In this document: piece by piece, positions 1-10,549 of the stretch
Layout: each line of letters starts with the position of its first letter
Position numbering within the stretch: position 1 is the stretch's first letter
From: Halicephalobus mephisto
Taxonomy: Eukaryota; Nematoda; Chromadorea; Rhabditida; Panagrolaimidae
DNA length: 64,000 bases
Assembly (NCBI GenBank): GCA_009193035.1
Contig: SWDT01000086.1
Coordinates: 248,001-312,000 of the forward strand
Direction of reading: 5' to 3'
The notes under the pieces: model-generated
The model's input: only the letters and a program-made list of their open reading frames with translations
Database searches by the model: none
Told to the model about the DNA's origin: nothing
Translations under genes and position numbers: made by a program

Positions 1-1219
1 AGGGGATGTTCCCACATGCAAGTATTCATCGCTGGAGCAAAATGCGCGTGTTTTGAGAAGTCCCAAGCCCTCAGGACAGAAGTGAGCAAGTTGTCAGAAA
101 GTCCGTTCGCAACTTTGGCAAGTGTATTGGCGTCCATCGGAGCAATCACGATAGAATCTGCCCATTTCCGTAGTTCTAAACATAAAAAAGTAGATTAAAA
201 ACTAAAAACAGAACTCAACCGATGTGAAGAACAGGATCTCCTCGGGCCTTCCACATACTCCATTCATCTTCGTCGACGTATACTTCAACAGGTAATTCAG
301 CAGCGTTGAAGAAGTGCAAAGCAGATTTCGTAGCGACAACCTGGAAATTCTTATATGAAATGAGTGACGGGATATTTCTGGGTGAGGATTGATGTTCGAA
401 TTTCAGAATTGGAACTAAACAGAAAGTACTTAGATACAGTAGTTGGGTTTATATATTCTGAAGACCAATTCTGCGTTTTAGGGATATATCGAATTTTATA
501 TCAAAGTTATTAAAAAATATGAATTTACCTAAAATGACTTGGAATACCATACAATATACAAAGTTATTTAAAATAATTTTTAATTTTAAATTAAAGTTGT
601 AAAAATTAAAACAGAAACTTCGTATTACCATAGTGCATTTTTAAATAATGAGGATTTTAAGCATTTTTGGCAATAATTGAAATATTTAAATTTTAAAACT
701 TTTTTGGAGAATGGAAATTTAATTTTTCGGAAAATATTAGAAATAAAATTTTAAAAAACTGAGTTTTTAAATATTTAAAATTTACTTTTTCAAAATATTC
801 AAATTTTAAAACTTTTTTGGAGAATGGAAATTTAATTTTTCGGATAATATTAGAAATAAATTGTAATAAAAAAATAAACTGTACTTTTCATATATGAATG
901 ATTTCAGAACGTACCTTGATGGCGAGTTTACCCGAAAATTTCTTCAAAAATTCTTCAACAAGTTCTTTAATCTTGATTGTTGCCACGGATCCAGTGACTC
1001 CGATCAGGAGATTGTACTTATCCGCAGATTTCTTCAGCAAATGTTTATTCGTGAAAGGCGGTCTTCCGACGAGGGGAATCGATCTGTCCGCGTCTTTAAA
1101 AACCTGAAAAAATGCAAAATTTATTAAAATTCATATATGAAATTACCTACCGTACCGTTGTCAGAGTCGGTTTCGAGCTTCTGTTTTTTTTCTGGAACTT
1201 CCGGAGCGGATTCTGACAT
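1..1219 (-). CDS. Phosphopantothenoylcysteine decarboxylase (PPCDC), 3' end beyond window
   Basis: Flavoprotein that decarboxylates 4'-phosphopantothenoylcysteine to 4'-phosphopantetheine, the third step of coenzyme A synthesis, in the cytosol. Exons read on the minus strand: 1151-1219, 915-1103, 220-340, and 175 to beyond base 1. All junctions keep frame. After an acidic and lysine-rich leader of about 24 residues the second exon carries LLIGVTGSVATIK, the FMN-binding start of the HAL3/PPCDC fold. The third exon has ALHFF, containing the likely catalytic His, and DEDEWSMWKARGDPVLHI. The fourth has IAPMDANTLAKVANG, then PAMNTCMWEHP, the substrate-recognition PxMNxxMW motif. The C-terminal part with the catalytic Cys loop is off the window. 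The start at 1219 follows a tandem TTCAG/TTTTCAG, a likely trans-splice site. It is divergent from the importin-like gene, 135 bp apart. The family call is secure. Confidence 0.93.
341..914. repeat. Second PPCDC intron with duplicated AT-rich unit
   Basis: This 574-bp intron contains two near-identical copies, about 113 bp apart (starting near 691 and 804), of a segment of roughly 60 bp with TTTTGGAGAATGG at its core. Nothing coding is seen. The palindrome TTCATATATGAA lies close to its 5' (minus-strand) end near 888. Confidence 0.6.
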
Positions 1220-1354
1220 GGTCACTGAAAACTGAATTTTTTTTGAAAGATGTTTGCGAAATTCCGACTGGCGGGTCCCGAAGCGAAAAATCAGCTGATT
1301 TCTTTTTTTTCGTCTTTTTAAATTTGGTTTTTTATTTCTGAAACTACTTCGATC
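1220..1354. promoter_or_regulatory. Shared promoter between PPCDC and importin-alpha-like gene
   Basis: Only 135 bp separates the two divergent start codons, so both promoters must lie here or overlap the genes. It contains long T/A tracts (1234-1243, 1302-1311), which are typical of nematode promoters, and a GC-rich core near 1265-1285 with CTGGCGGGTCCCG, a weak E2F-like GGCGGG. No TATA box is obvious. Assignment as a promoter is by position. Confidence 0.5.
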
Positions 1355-3981
1355 ATGGATCACTCCAGTACTGGATTAGAGCATCTCCAGGATATGTACA
1401 AGAATGTCGGTGAGGAATTTTATAAAAATTGTTAATTTTTTATTATTTTTTTTTGTAATTTTTAAAAATTTTTTTATTATTTTTTAAATTTTTTTGATTA
1501 TTTTTAGGTAGAACCTTGGCTACTCAGCGAAAAAGCAGAGAAGAAGCAACAGTGGCCCTCCGGAAGAAAAAACGAGAAGAATTTTTCACTGCAAAAAGGG
1601 GCGAATTTTCAGGAACCTTACCTGTGGAGTCCTTGGTTGGTTTTTTCTGAATTTCCATATATGAAAAATATTGCAGGATAATTATGAATCTTATCCTATG
1701 CATGATCCAGAAGTAACAGAAGCATTGTTCTCGAATGATCCTGAAAAAATCAATTTCAGTTTGATGGTGTACATTGCAAGACTCGAGAAAAACCGTAAGT
1801 TTCATATATGAAAATTTTTTAATTTCTGTTTTCCAGCCGAAAAAGGACAAACAGAATTCTGGGACATGATGGATTACAACGTTTTATCTACTCTGATCGA
1901 GATTCTGCGCAGTTGCGAACAAGGATCCCATCAGCAGTTCTTGGTGCTCAGGATCCTGGCCCAAGTCTCCGAAGATTCGGACATTGCTGTGGCCATTAGC
2001 GAGGGAACTAATTTTACAGACTACATATTATCGAAATTCACGTAGGTTTTTATTTTTTAAAAAAATTAAAAGAATTTTTTGCAGTTCTTTTGACGAAAAG
2101 TGCATGGGAGAAGTGCTAATAACGCTGTCGAATATCGTCAGTTCGTCGTCGATACCGTATTCGTCAGATCAAGCCTTGTTCGTTATTGACAGATGTAGAA
2201 GGATTTGCTATGAATCTCCCATGACTCATATTAGGACACTAGCTGCTTTGGTGATGACGAAGGTGATCGACAATCTGGAGGAAGGAATCCATCTCCCTAC
2301 AGATCTCGTTGATTTTGCCGGAGATCTCATTGTTTCCAGTGAAGTCAGACTAAGAATCAGTGGTTATTGTTTATTCAATTCGTTTTTCTGCGATTACAGA
2401 ATGGGAAATGCAGTAGTCTCATCTGAGAAATGGCTGCCTGCTCTGGAAAGATGCACAATGGTCGGAGTGGATGAAAGTTACGAAATTTTTTATTTGTTGG
2501 AAAACTTGTGTAATTTCATGTTGCCATATGGTGAGTTTTAACAATATTTAAAAGATAATTTTTGAATTTAGAACTAGAACGTGCCCATTTGCTGAGCCGA
2601 ATGTGGGACATTGTTGAAAATCCCAAATTTCAAAGTTCGGACAAAAGATTGAAAGCTTTGGGAGTTTTGACAGAACTAAGTGTGTCATCTCCTGAGAAAA
2701 TGCAGTTGTTATTAGAGTAAGTTTTACATTTTGAAAATTACAGTTTCAAAGGGGTTTACAGTAGACAATATACGAGAATATAAATGTTTCGAAATTATTG
2801 CTAAATTTAGTTTTAATATAACTATGAAAACAACAGTGTATTTTTAAGTGTTTATAGTTAGGGTTTGAAATTGTTGAATTTTATTAGTTTTTGAAGATAT
2901 GGATCTGTAAAGAGTGATATGTCAGTTGATTTTTTAAAAATATTGAAAAATAACAAATTTAAATCGACTTAATTTTCTTAAATTGAATAAAGTTGTTGTT
3001 TTTGCAGGATCAATTTCCCATAGTATAGTTTTTTTGTAATTTAGTAAATTTCGAAAAATTTAAAAATGACGTAAATTTATTAATTTGACCGAATTTTAAA
3101 TTTATATTGAATGATCAGGCAAAGAAAAAAGAATTTTAAAAAATCTGGAAATTTATTTGAAAAATTAAAAAATTGTAATTTTAATATTTAAAAAATAGTA
3201 GAGAATTTGTACTTGGAAATTTAAAATACAGTAATCTAGATTATAGTTAGAAATTTAAGTTACAGTAATCTAGATTGTAGTTAGAAATTTAAATTACAGT
3301 AATCTAGATTGTATTTAGAAACCTTATGAGAAAGGATATATTTTTGTCAGACCAGATTAAGTGGATTATTGTTCATATTTCTGATGTTTAAAATTTGTAA
3401 AATTTAATTTTTTAAACAACAATTTAAAATTGCTAAATTGAAGGTTTTTGTTTAATTAATTTCTTATTGTAAAAAATATAATTTTTATGGTTAGTAAATT
3501 GTTTATTTTTAGCAGCAATCCTAGGGCACAAGAATCCCTGGCTGACCTTTTGGTGAATGCTAATTTCGATACACGTCGACAGGTACTTCTTTTGCTGCGA
3601 AATTTGTTTCTTAATTTACCTCATTCAATACCGATTCTCGCTGGAAGGAAGACGATAGAAGGAATTTCTGATCTTTTGACAGTAATGCAGCCGGATACGG
3701 TGGTTTTTGCTCTGGAATGCTTAAAAGCGATATTGGATCATGGTGGATCTCCGGCTGATGACAACGGTAATGAGAGGGCGATCAGAGATGGGGATTATTC
3801 TATGTTGGCTGAAGAAGCGAATGTTCATTCAAGGTTGGATTTCTTAGTTAGCAGTCCTAATGAACAAGTGGCTCTGTTGGCGATGGAGATTCTGCATACT
3901 TATGTTGATACTAGGAATGACGATGAAGAACTTCCTGATGACCTGAAAGATATTGAAGAATTACATGTATTTAAGTTTTGA
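1355..3981 (+). CDS. Importin subunit alpha-like protein (IBB domain plus divergent ARM repeats)
   Basis: Adaptor that would carry cargo to importin beta for nuclear import. Exons 1355-1409, 1508-1635, 1677-1794, 1837-2041, 2085-2530, 2572-2716 and 3513-3981 join without a frame break to 521 residues, the usual importin-alpha length. Residues about 20-48 form an importin-beta-binding domain: basic, with REEATVALRKKKREE, the IBB hallmark. The rest is helical and ARM-like; LITLSNIV and FALECLKAILDHGG align with importin-alpha ARM helices. The C-terminus is acidic (RNDDEELPDD), as in the family. Odd: the conserved WxxxN NLS-binding pairs are not seen. Where TrpThrLeuSerAsn is expected the protein has IleThrLeuSerAsn. 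The last intron ends in a tandem TAG/CAG acceptor (3512/3515), so two isoforms differing by one Ser are possible. It is probably a fast-evolving germline-type paralogue. Confidence 0.88.
2717..3512. repeat. Last intron of importin-like gene with short tandem repeat
   Basis: A 796-bp AT-rich intron. Between about 3220 and 3320 a unit of about 33-38 bp containing TTACAGTAATCTAGATTGTA is repeated three times. The rest is low-complexity A/T with no coding signal. Confidence 0.6.
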
Positions 3982-4142
3982 GATAAATATTTAGTTTTGA
4001 AGATGAGTACGGTTCTTGACCTTATTTTTAGAGGTTAATGGGAGCTTTGTCTTGTTCGTTTTTGTTCGATCGAATTGGGACGGACAGCGCCGGAGGCAAT
4101 CTTAAGTCTTTCTGAAATTTTAAAATTTAGAATTGATCGAAA

Positions 4143-6950
4143 ATGGGAGTAAAAAGTGGTTTGAAGTACTCTGTGAATCCTATTTTTGGAATTATCTATG
4201 AATTAATTTTTATTCCTATTATTTTGAAACAATTCCAAAAATTAATAAAAAATTCAAAAGAAAAATTAATTATTAAATTTCCATTAATTAATAAAACTTA
4301 TAAATTTGGAAATTTTAATAATAATAATAATGAAGATTTTGTGGAATTAAAAATTGAAAATCCAATTAATTTTTGTTGGAAAATTTTTTTGGATAGAAAA
4401 TTGGGATTAGCGGAATCTTATCTGGTCGGAGATTGGAACGCTAGTCCTGGACCCAAGGATCTTCTGACATTGTTAATCCGGGCTAGAGGTCAGTTTTATT
4501 TCTGTATAATTAAAAATTGAAATTTTACAAAGGTTTCAAAATATTTTCAGAGTACTGTAAAAATTTATAAATTTCTAAAATTGAAATTTCACAATTTCAA
4601 AATATTTTATATTTTCAGAGTACTGTAAAAACTTATAAATTTATAAAATTAAAATTTTACAATTTCGAAATATTTTGTTTTCAGAGTACTGTAAAAACAT
4701 AAATTTCTAATAATTAAAATTTTACAAAGGTTTCAAAATATTTTCAGAGTATTGTAAAAATTTATAAAAAACCAAAAATTTCTGAAATTAAAAGTTAAAA
4801 ATTAAAATTTTCTGGAATTTTATGTAAATCTTTAAAGTTTTTAGAATTTCGTAGAAACTTCTGAAATTTTTTAAAATTTTATCGAAATTACTACTTATTT
4901 AAAATTGTAGAAATTTTCGAAATTATTAGAAAAATTAAATTCTAAAAATTCGTTTCAAGACAAATTTGCAAAAAATTTTACTTTTATTTTTTACAATAAT
5001 AAAATTATTGAATTAATATCTGATTTCTCAAGTTTTTAAGAACTCTAAAAAGTTCCAAAAGTTAGTTTTAAAAAATTTTATAAAAATATATTTTTATTTT
5101 TTCAAAAATTATTATTCTAAAAAGTTCGAAATTTATTTTGAAAAAATTTTGTAAAAAATGTATTTTTATTTTTTCAAAAATTATTATTCTAAAAAGTTCT
5201 AGAAATTTATTTTGAAAAAATTTTGCAAAAATATATTTTTATTTTTTTTAAAATTATGTTTGTAAATTTGCAGCTGAATCTTCATCAGAATCCATGAAAA
5301 CTAAGAAAAATGAATTTTCTGGTTTGTCTTTTATCCTTGGATTACTAGTCGAAGGAATCAGAAAATGTTTTTTTTTACTCAATTACCTCCAGCACAAATG
5401 GCGTCAGAATACCCTCAGTCAATCCAGAAAAAACATCAAAGACCATTACGATCTCGGGAACGACATGTTCAGACTCTTCCTGGATGACTCGATGACCTAC
5501 TCCTGCGGCGTTTTCGAAGGTCAGCGTTCACGTGAATTTTTACTAATTGGATTCGAGACTAGGTCAAATTTTGTTTCTTTTTACTAGACTTCCATTCACA
5601 ATTCTAAAATCAAATTCAGTTTTTAAAATTTTATAAAAAAATTAAAATTTAAAAATTAAAAACTTATATTTTTAAAGAATTTTATAAAAAAATTAAAATT
5701 TAAAAATTAAAAACTTATATTTTTAAAGAATTTTATAAAAAAATTAAAATTTAAAAATTAAAAACTTATATTTTTAAAGAATTTTATAAAAAAATTAAAA
5801 ACTTATATTTTTAAAGAATTTTATAAAAAAATTAAAATTTAAAAATTTCGAAAGAATTTTAAAATTAAAAACTTTTAAATTTTCAAATAATTTTAAAATT
5901 TAAAATTTAAAAACTTTCAAAGAATTTTAAAAATTAAAAATTTTTAAATAACTTTGAAGTTTAACAATAATTTTATTTTAATTTTCTAAATAATTTTTAA
6001 TTTGTAGGTAATTCAAATTTTCAATTTTTAATTTTTAAAATTATTTTAATTTTAAACAATTTCGAAATTATTTTATTTTATTTTTTAAACAATTTTAAAA
6101 TTATTTTAATTTTTAGCAATTTCAAAATTATTTTACTTTATTTTCTAAACAATTTCAAAATTATTTTAATTTTATTTTAATTTTTTAAATTATTTTAGGT
6201 GATTTAAAGGAAAAAGTTACAAAACCAGATAGGAATAGACTCTATGAAGCTCAAATGAAGAAATATGATATGCTGTTTGAAAAACTGGATCTGAAGCCAG
6301 AGGACCACGTTTTGGAGATCGGCTGTGGCTGGGGGGCTTGTGGCATCAGGGCCGTCGAAAAATACGGATGTAAATGGACAGGATTGACCATTAGTGAAGA
6401 GCAATTTATTTTTGCTACGGAAAAAGTTAAAAAAAATGGATTAGAAAAAAAAATAGAAATTAAATTTCTTGATTACCGTAATGAAAACGGAATTTATGAC
6501 AAAATTATTTCGATTGAAATGATCGAAGCTGTAGGTCATTCATTTTTGCCTGTTTATTTTAAAAAAATTTCAAAAAATTTAAAATCACAAGGCCGGGCCG
6601 TGATTCAAGCAATTCTGTGTCCCGATGAATATTACGAAAAATACTGTAATTCTTCTGATTTTATTAAAAAACACATTTTTCCTGGAGGACATATGCCGTG
6701 TTTGAAGGCGATTTTCGAAGCTCTTCCAGAAGATCTGAAAATGGAAGAAAAAATTCAAAAAATCGGACTTCATTATTCTAAAACTTTGGATTTTTGGACT
6801 TCTGCTTGGATCCACCACCGCTCCAGAATCCACAGCCTCGGGTATTCTGATTACTTCTTCAGAAAATGGGAATTCTACTTCGTCCTTTGTTCTTCTCTTT
6901 TCGAATACGGTAACATCGACAATGCCCAACTTTCTTTTGTGAAAATTTAA
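4143..6950 (+). CDS. Cyclopropane-fatty-acyl-phospholipid synthase-like SAM methyltransferase
   Basis: Predicted to transfer a methylene from S-adenosylmethionine across a double bond of a membrane-lipid acyl chain, or to act on a related lipid. Exons 4143-4488, 5274-5519 and 6199-6950 join in frame to 447 residues; bacterial CFA synthases are about 380-420. Residues about 1-115 are the less conserved N-terminal part, with an Asn-rich stretch (NNNNN) and the family-like [12 protein letters not shown]. Residues about 171-197 hold HYDLGNDMF and [10 protein letters not shown], with the Cys of the bicarbonate/active site. Residues 236-243 are [11 protein letters not shown] motif I. Then come GLTISEEQ and [11 protein letters not shown], with the conserved Glu, and a C-terminal [15 protein letters not shown] typical of CFAS. 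No signal peptide is apparent; one hydrophobic stretch lies near residues 15-30. The introns and AT-rich composition match the neighbours, so it is a native eukaryotic locus, not contamination. The family call is strong; the substrate is not known. Confidence 0.9.
4489..5273. repeat. CFAS intron 1, degenerate tandem repeat
   Basis: Three to four diverged copies of a unit of about 70-75 bp with TTTTCAGAGTACTGTAAAAA lie between about 4540 and 4770. Two near copies of a unit of about 75 bp (AAAAAGTTC...ATTTATTTTGAAAAA) follow at about 5050-5230. No coding signal was found. Confidence 0.6.
5520..6198. repeat. CFAS intron 2, ~51-bp A/T tandem repeat
   Basis: From about 5629 to 5850 a unit of about 51 bp (core AAAAACTTATATTTTTAAAG) is repeated four to five times almost exactly. 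It is followed by weaker ATTTTAAAATTATTTTA repeats to 6190. The composition is almost pure A/T. Confidence 0.7.
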
Positions 6951-7021
6951 ATTTTTAAAATTCAGTAATCTCTTCGTGGATTTATTTCGGAATAAACATA
7001 TTTAAAAAGATTTTGAATAGG

Positions 7022-7548
7022 AAATTCGGTTATGTGACGTTTCTGTCTCAAATTAACAATTATAATGTAAAAATTATAAATAACGTGTTTTGAGAGGAAA
7101 ATCAAAGACCGGATTTCTGAAGCGACTTCTGAAACGACTTCTGAAATGACCTCTGAAGCGACTTCTGAAGTAACTTCTGAAGTGACTTCTGAAATGACTT
7201 CTGAAATGATTTCTGAAACGACTTCTGAAACGACTTTTGAAGCGACTTCTGAAATGACTTCTGAAATGACTTTTGAAACGACTTCTGAAGCGAGATTCAG
7301 AATCCGCGTCGTCGGATGTTAAATCTTCACATGTTATATATCATTCGACGTGGAATTTAATTCTGAGTTGAATGGCATATAACACATAGGTGTCCAACGT
7401 GTGAGCGCTTCAGACGGCGTGGATTCTAAATTTCGTTTCAGGAGCCACTTCAGAAGTCTGATCTTCGATTTTTTTCTCAAAACGCGTTATTTATAATTTT
7501 TAAATTATAATTATTAATTTGGAACAGAAAAGTCATATCACGGGAAAT
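7022..7548. mobile_element. Large fold-back (hairpin) element of about 530 bp
   Basis: The left arm (about 7022-7115) and the right arm (about 7435-7548) are inverted copies: for example AATAACGTGTTTTGAGA on the left matches the complement of TCTCAAAACGCGTTATT on the right, with the flanking ATTATAA and TTTCTGT blocks also matching. The central part pairs as well: GATTCAGAATCCGCGTCGTC near 7295 with GACGGCGTGGATTCTAAATT near 7413, and an inner hairpin around 7333-7385. The whole segment could therefore fold as one long, imperfect stem. No transposase is encoded, so it resembles a MITE or fold-back transposon. Ends are approximate because the outer bases are diverged and no target duplication is clear. 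Confidence 0.75.
7118..7295. repeat. 12-bp minisatellite inside one arm of the fold-back element
   Basis: About fifteen tandem copies of ACTTCTGAARYG with point variation. The right arm carries only one or two matching units (ACTTCAGAAG near 7444), so the expansion happened on one arm after insertion. Confidence 0.85.
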
Positions 7549-7648
7549 TGTCGGATTTATTTTAGAAATCAATTCTCATTTTTCCCTGAGGCAATTTTCG
7601 ACTACTTCGACAACTGTAATCTCAGATTTTGCGACAAGAGTTGACTTC

Positions 7649-10402
7649 ATGTTCCACATCATACCTAAATCCGGTCTTTTCTATCATTTTCGAAAAATAA
7701 AAATGTCAGCAAATCCGTTACGCAACAAAATATCCCTGATGAAAACGGGTTTCCGGAGGCAAACAAGGCCAGTCAATCGACGGAATGTCCAATGGAATGG
7801 TCCGTTTTTTTGTTGTTTTTTCTTTTTCGATATTCAAATTCAGAAATCGGACCATTCGACAGTATGGTCAAGACCTACATCGGCGGTGCTAAGGATTTCA
7901 TGGAAAGGATACTTCTCCAAGTAAAAGTGCCAAAAATCGTCCAGAATCCATCCGGAGGCGGAATCAGTTTCCAACTAGATCAGGTTTTCTAAAATTCTGA
8001 AATTTAATAATTTATTTCTAAAATTAAATAATTTCTAAAATTTAATAATTTCTAAAATTAAACAATTTCTAAAATTAAATAATTTCTAAAATTAAATAAT
8101 TTCTAAAATTAAATAATTTATTTCTAAAATTTAATTTTTATCAATTTCTAAAAATTAAAAAAAAGTATTTTCGACAATGTTCGAAATTTTTATTTATTTT
8201 AATAGTAAAGTTGTGGAATCTTGTAGAATTTGTTTATAGAGATATAAATGTATAATATTTCATGAAATATATGTATATTAATGTTGAAGATATAGAATTT
8301 TATCGAACTTTTTCACATTAATAATGAAGTTTTAAGAATTTTCATTTTTCAATATTTTAATATTTAAATTATAAAATCTTGTAGAATTTGCTTATAGAGA
8401 TATAAATGTATAGTATTTCCTGAAATATGTGCATATTAATGTTGAAGATATAGAATTTTATCGAACTTTTTCACATTAATAGTAAAATTTTAAGAATTTT
8501 CATTTTTTTCAATATTTTAATATTTAAATTATAAAATATTGTTGAATTTGTTTATAGAGATATAAATGTATAGTATTTCCTGAAGTATATGTACATTAAT
8601 GTTGAAGATATAGAATTTTATCGAACTTTTTCACATTAATAGTAAAGTTTTAAGAATATTCAGAATTTTCATTTTTCAATATTTAAATTATAAATATTGT
8701 AAAACTTGTTTTTATTAATGTCAAAATTTCAACAGTTTAGATTTATTTTTTTTACTTTAAAATCCTATGAAATTAATTTTTTATAATTTTCAATTATTTA
8801 AATTTTACCTTTTTAAAAATCAATCAAAAATGAAATTTAATTATTTTAAAATTGTTTTATTTTTTTAATAATTACTGTATTGAAGCCACCAGACGGATCT
8901 CCTGTTCCGCAATGTAAAGAATGCAAACTTCACGCTTCAGAAGCCCTCGTAGGCACTTGGCATATTGTTCTGTGGTCCAATAATTTTCTAATTACTGTAA
9001 TTGCTGATTTGGACAGTCAAATCGATAAACTTGAAGCAAATCAGCCGGTATCGAATCAGAGAAGTCTCTTCGACTGGCTGGCCGATCCGCCTGATCTTAT
9101 TTGTCCTCAGTTAACAAGTAAGTTACAGTATACTATTGTGGAAATTAGTACGGAACGGTTTTATCACGAATTTCCGGGAATTTTTACACAAAAAAAAGAA
9201 TGTAACTTTCGGTTTCATAAAAATTACGAAATGTAACAAAATTGTCACATTTTTCGTGAATATTTAATATTTGTGACGAAAATTAAAACTTAATAGTGAT
9301 GATTGGTACTTGTTACCGTATCAAAAGTTGCGCTTTTTGTGTGTTGATATTGATAAATTGTATATGATATATGGACACACTGAAACGGCTTAGATATATC
9401 AGATACTTTAGATTCAATGTACAGTTACACTAAGTTCACACAAAAAATATAACTTTTGGTTCTATAATAATTACGAAATATAATTAAAACGTAACAAAAT
9501 TGTTACATTTTTCGTGAATATTTAATATTTGTGACGGAAATTAAAGCGTAATAGTGATGATTGGTATTTGTTACTGTATCAAAAGTTACTTTTTTTGTGT
9601 GTAAAAATTTTATTTCTGATGAGTTTGGAAATTTTCAAAATTCTAAAAACTGGATAAAATTTAAAAAATTTTAGAATCGTATTTGATTTTGAAAAACTTC
9701 AAAAAATTTCGCAAAATTCCGATTTAATAAATATAAAAATCAAAACTGAAAATTGTGACGAATTTTCGGAAATTTATAAAATTTAAAGTTTTTATTCGAT
9801 TTTGAAAAATTATGAAATTTTTAAAACATCAAAATTTCTTGGACGATTTTTGAAAGTTTCAGAATCCCATTTTGGATTCTGGAAAATTCTGAAATTTTTT
9901 ACAAAATTCAAACTTCAAAAATTTTTAATTTTGAATATTTATTTCGAACATCCTCACTGGATTCTGGAAAATCCTAACAATTAAAAATTAAATTCTAAAA
10001 TTTCAAAAATTTAAATAATTTTAATTTTTATAAAAAATAAAAAAATTTAATTTAGTTTTGTCTCCTGAAGTGGCGACTAAGTTCGAATTCGCTTATACCG
10101 TAAACCCTGGAGGAAAACACAAATCGATAATCAACAAATGGGACAGACAAGCGGATTCTTCTATTTTCTGGCATCTGACACCGGTTCTGAAGCTCCACAT
10201 CTGTCCGACGATCGTGGAGCCTGATCTCGTTGTTCTTCGTCAAATCGACAGTTTTCCTCGCTGTGACAACGTCATCGTCCTCATCAGGAACGACTTAACG
10301 AACACCCGAATAGACTCCATCAGAGACACTCTAGAAGCAGAAAAACAGACTTTACCGAGTAATTCTTTCATAAGAACCAAGTGTCCCATGATTGCTCCTT
10401 GA
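7649..10402 (+). CDS. Unrecognised protein, four exons
   Basis: Exons: first to 7799 (ATG at 7649, or in frame at 7703), 7844-7983, about 8886-9117 and 10056-10402. The junctions keep frame and give 271 residues from 7703 or 289 from 7649. I do not recognise the family. The N-terminus is basic (KTGFRRQTRPVNRR) and lacks a signal peptide. The middle has a CKECK pair followed by EALVGTWHIVLWSNN, which weakly recalls the GxW strand of lipocalins, but no second lipocalin motif was found. The C-terminal half is compact, with FWHLTPVLKLHICP and DNVIVLIRNDL, and ends CPMIAP. The acceptor at 8885 (TTGAAG) is poor; CACCAG seven bases downstream is an alternative but would shift the frame. The coding exons stand out by their GC content from the AT-rich introns. 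Real gene likely; function unknown. Confidence 0.65.
7984..8885. repeat. Intron with ~165-bp tandem repeat
   Basis: Three copies (about 8200, 8365 and 8530) of a unit of about 165 bp share TTTATAGAGATATAAATGTA and GAAGATATAGAATTTTATCG. A short TTTCTAAAATTAAATAA repeat precedes them (7998-8120). The unit resembles in style the array in the SDR intron at 56.6-57.4 kb (GATATGTTTATATTGATG). Confidence 0.75.
9186..9344. mobile_element. Small terminal-inverted-repeat element, copy 1
   Basis: It begins ACACAAAAAAAAGAATGTAAC and ends in an inverted GCGCTTTTTGTGTGT preceded by ATCAAAAGTT. The central part has AACAAAATTGTCACATTTTT and GTGACGAAAATTAAA. At 159 bp with no coding capacity it is MITE-like. 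A second copy lies about 90 bp downstream and relatives lie at 24259-24416 and 55860-55975. Confidence 0.7.
9437..9602. mobile_element. Small terminal-inverted-repeat element, copy 2
   Basis: Same family and orientation as the copy at 9186-9344: CACACAAAAAATATAACTTT at one end and AAAGTTACTTTTTTTGTGTG at the other. Within the two copies a block of about 90 bp (GTGAATATTTAATATTTGTG and flanks) is almost identical. Both lie in intron 3 of the unrecognised gene. Confidence 0.75.
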
Positions 10403-10549
10403 CTATCCAATGAGGGATTACGGTACAGATATATCTAAATCCTGGTGACAAACAATGATCCAACGAACGAGGAATAAATGTTCTTTATAGAACAACAAAC
10501 ACAAAATTGTGAAACAATGTAAAAAATTTAGTGTCGATTGACTAGTAGG

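Noticed and set aside
4143..6950. Bacterial contamination as the source of the CFA-synthase-like gene
   Set aside because: It has spliceosomal introns with nematode-type sites and is flanked on both sides by nematode genes with the same composition.
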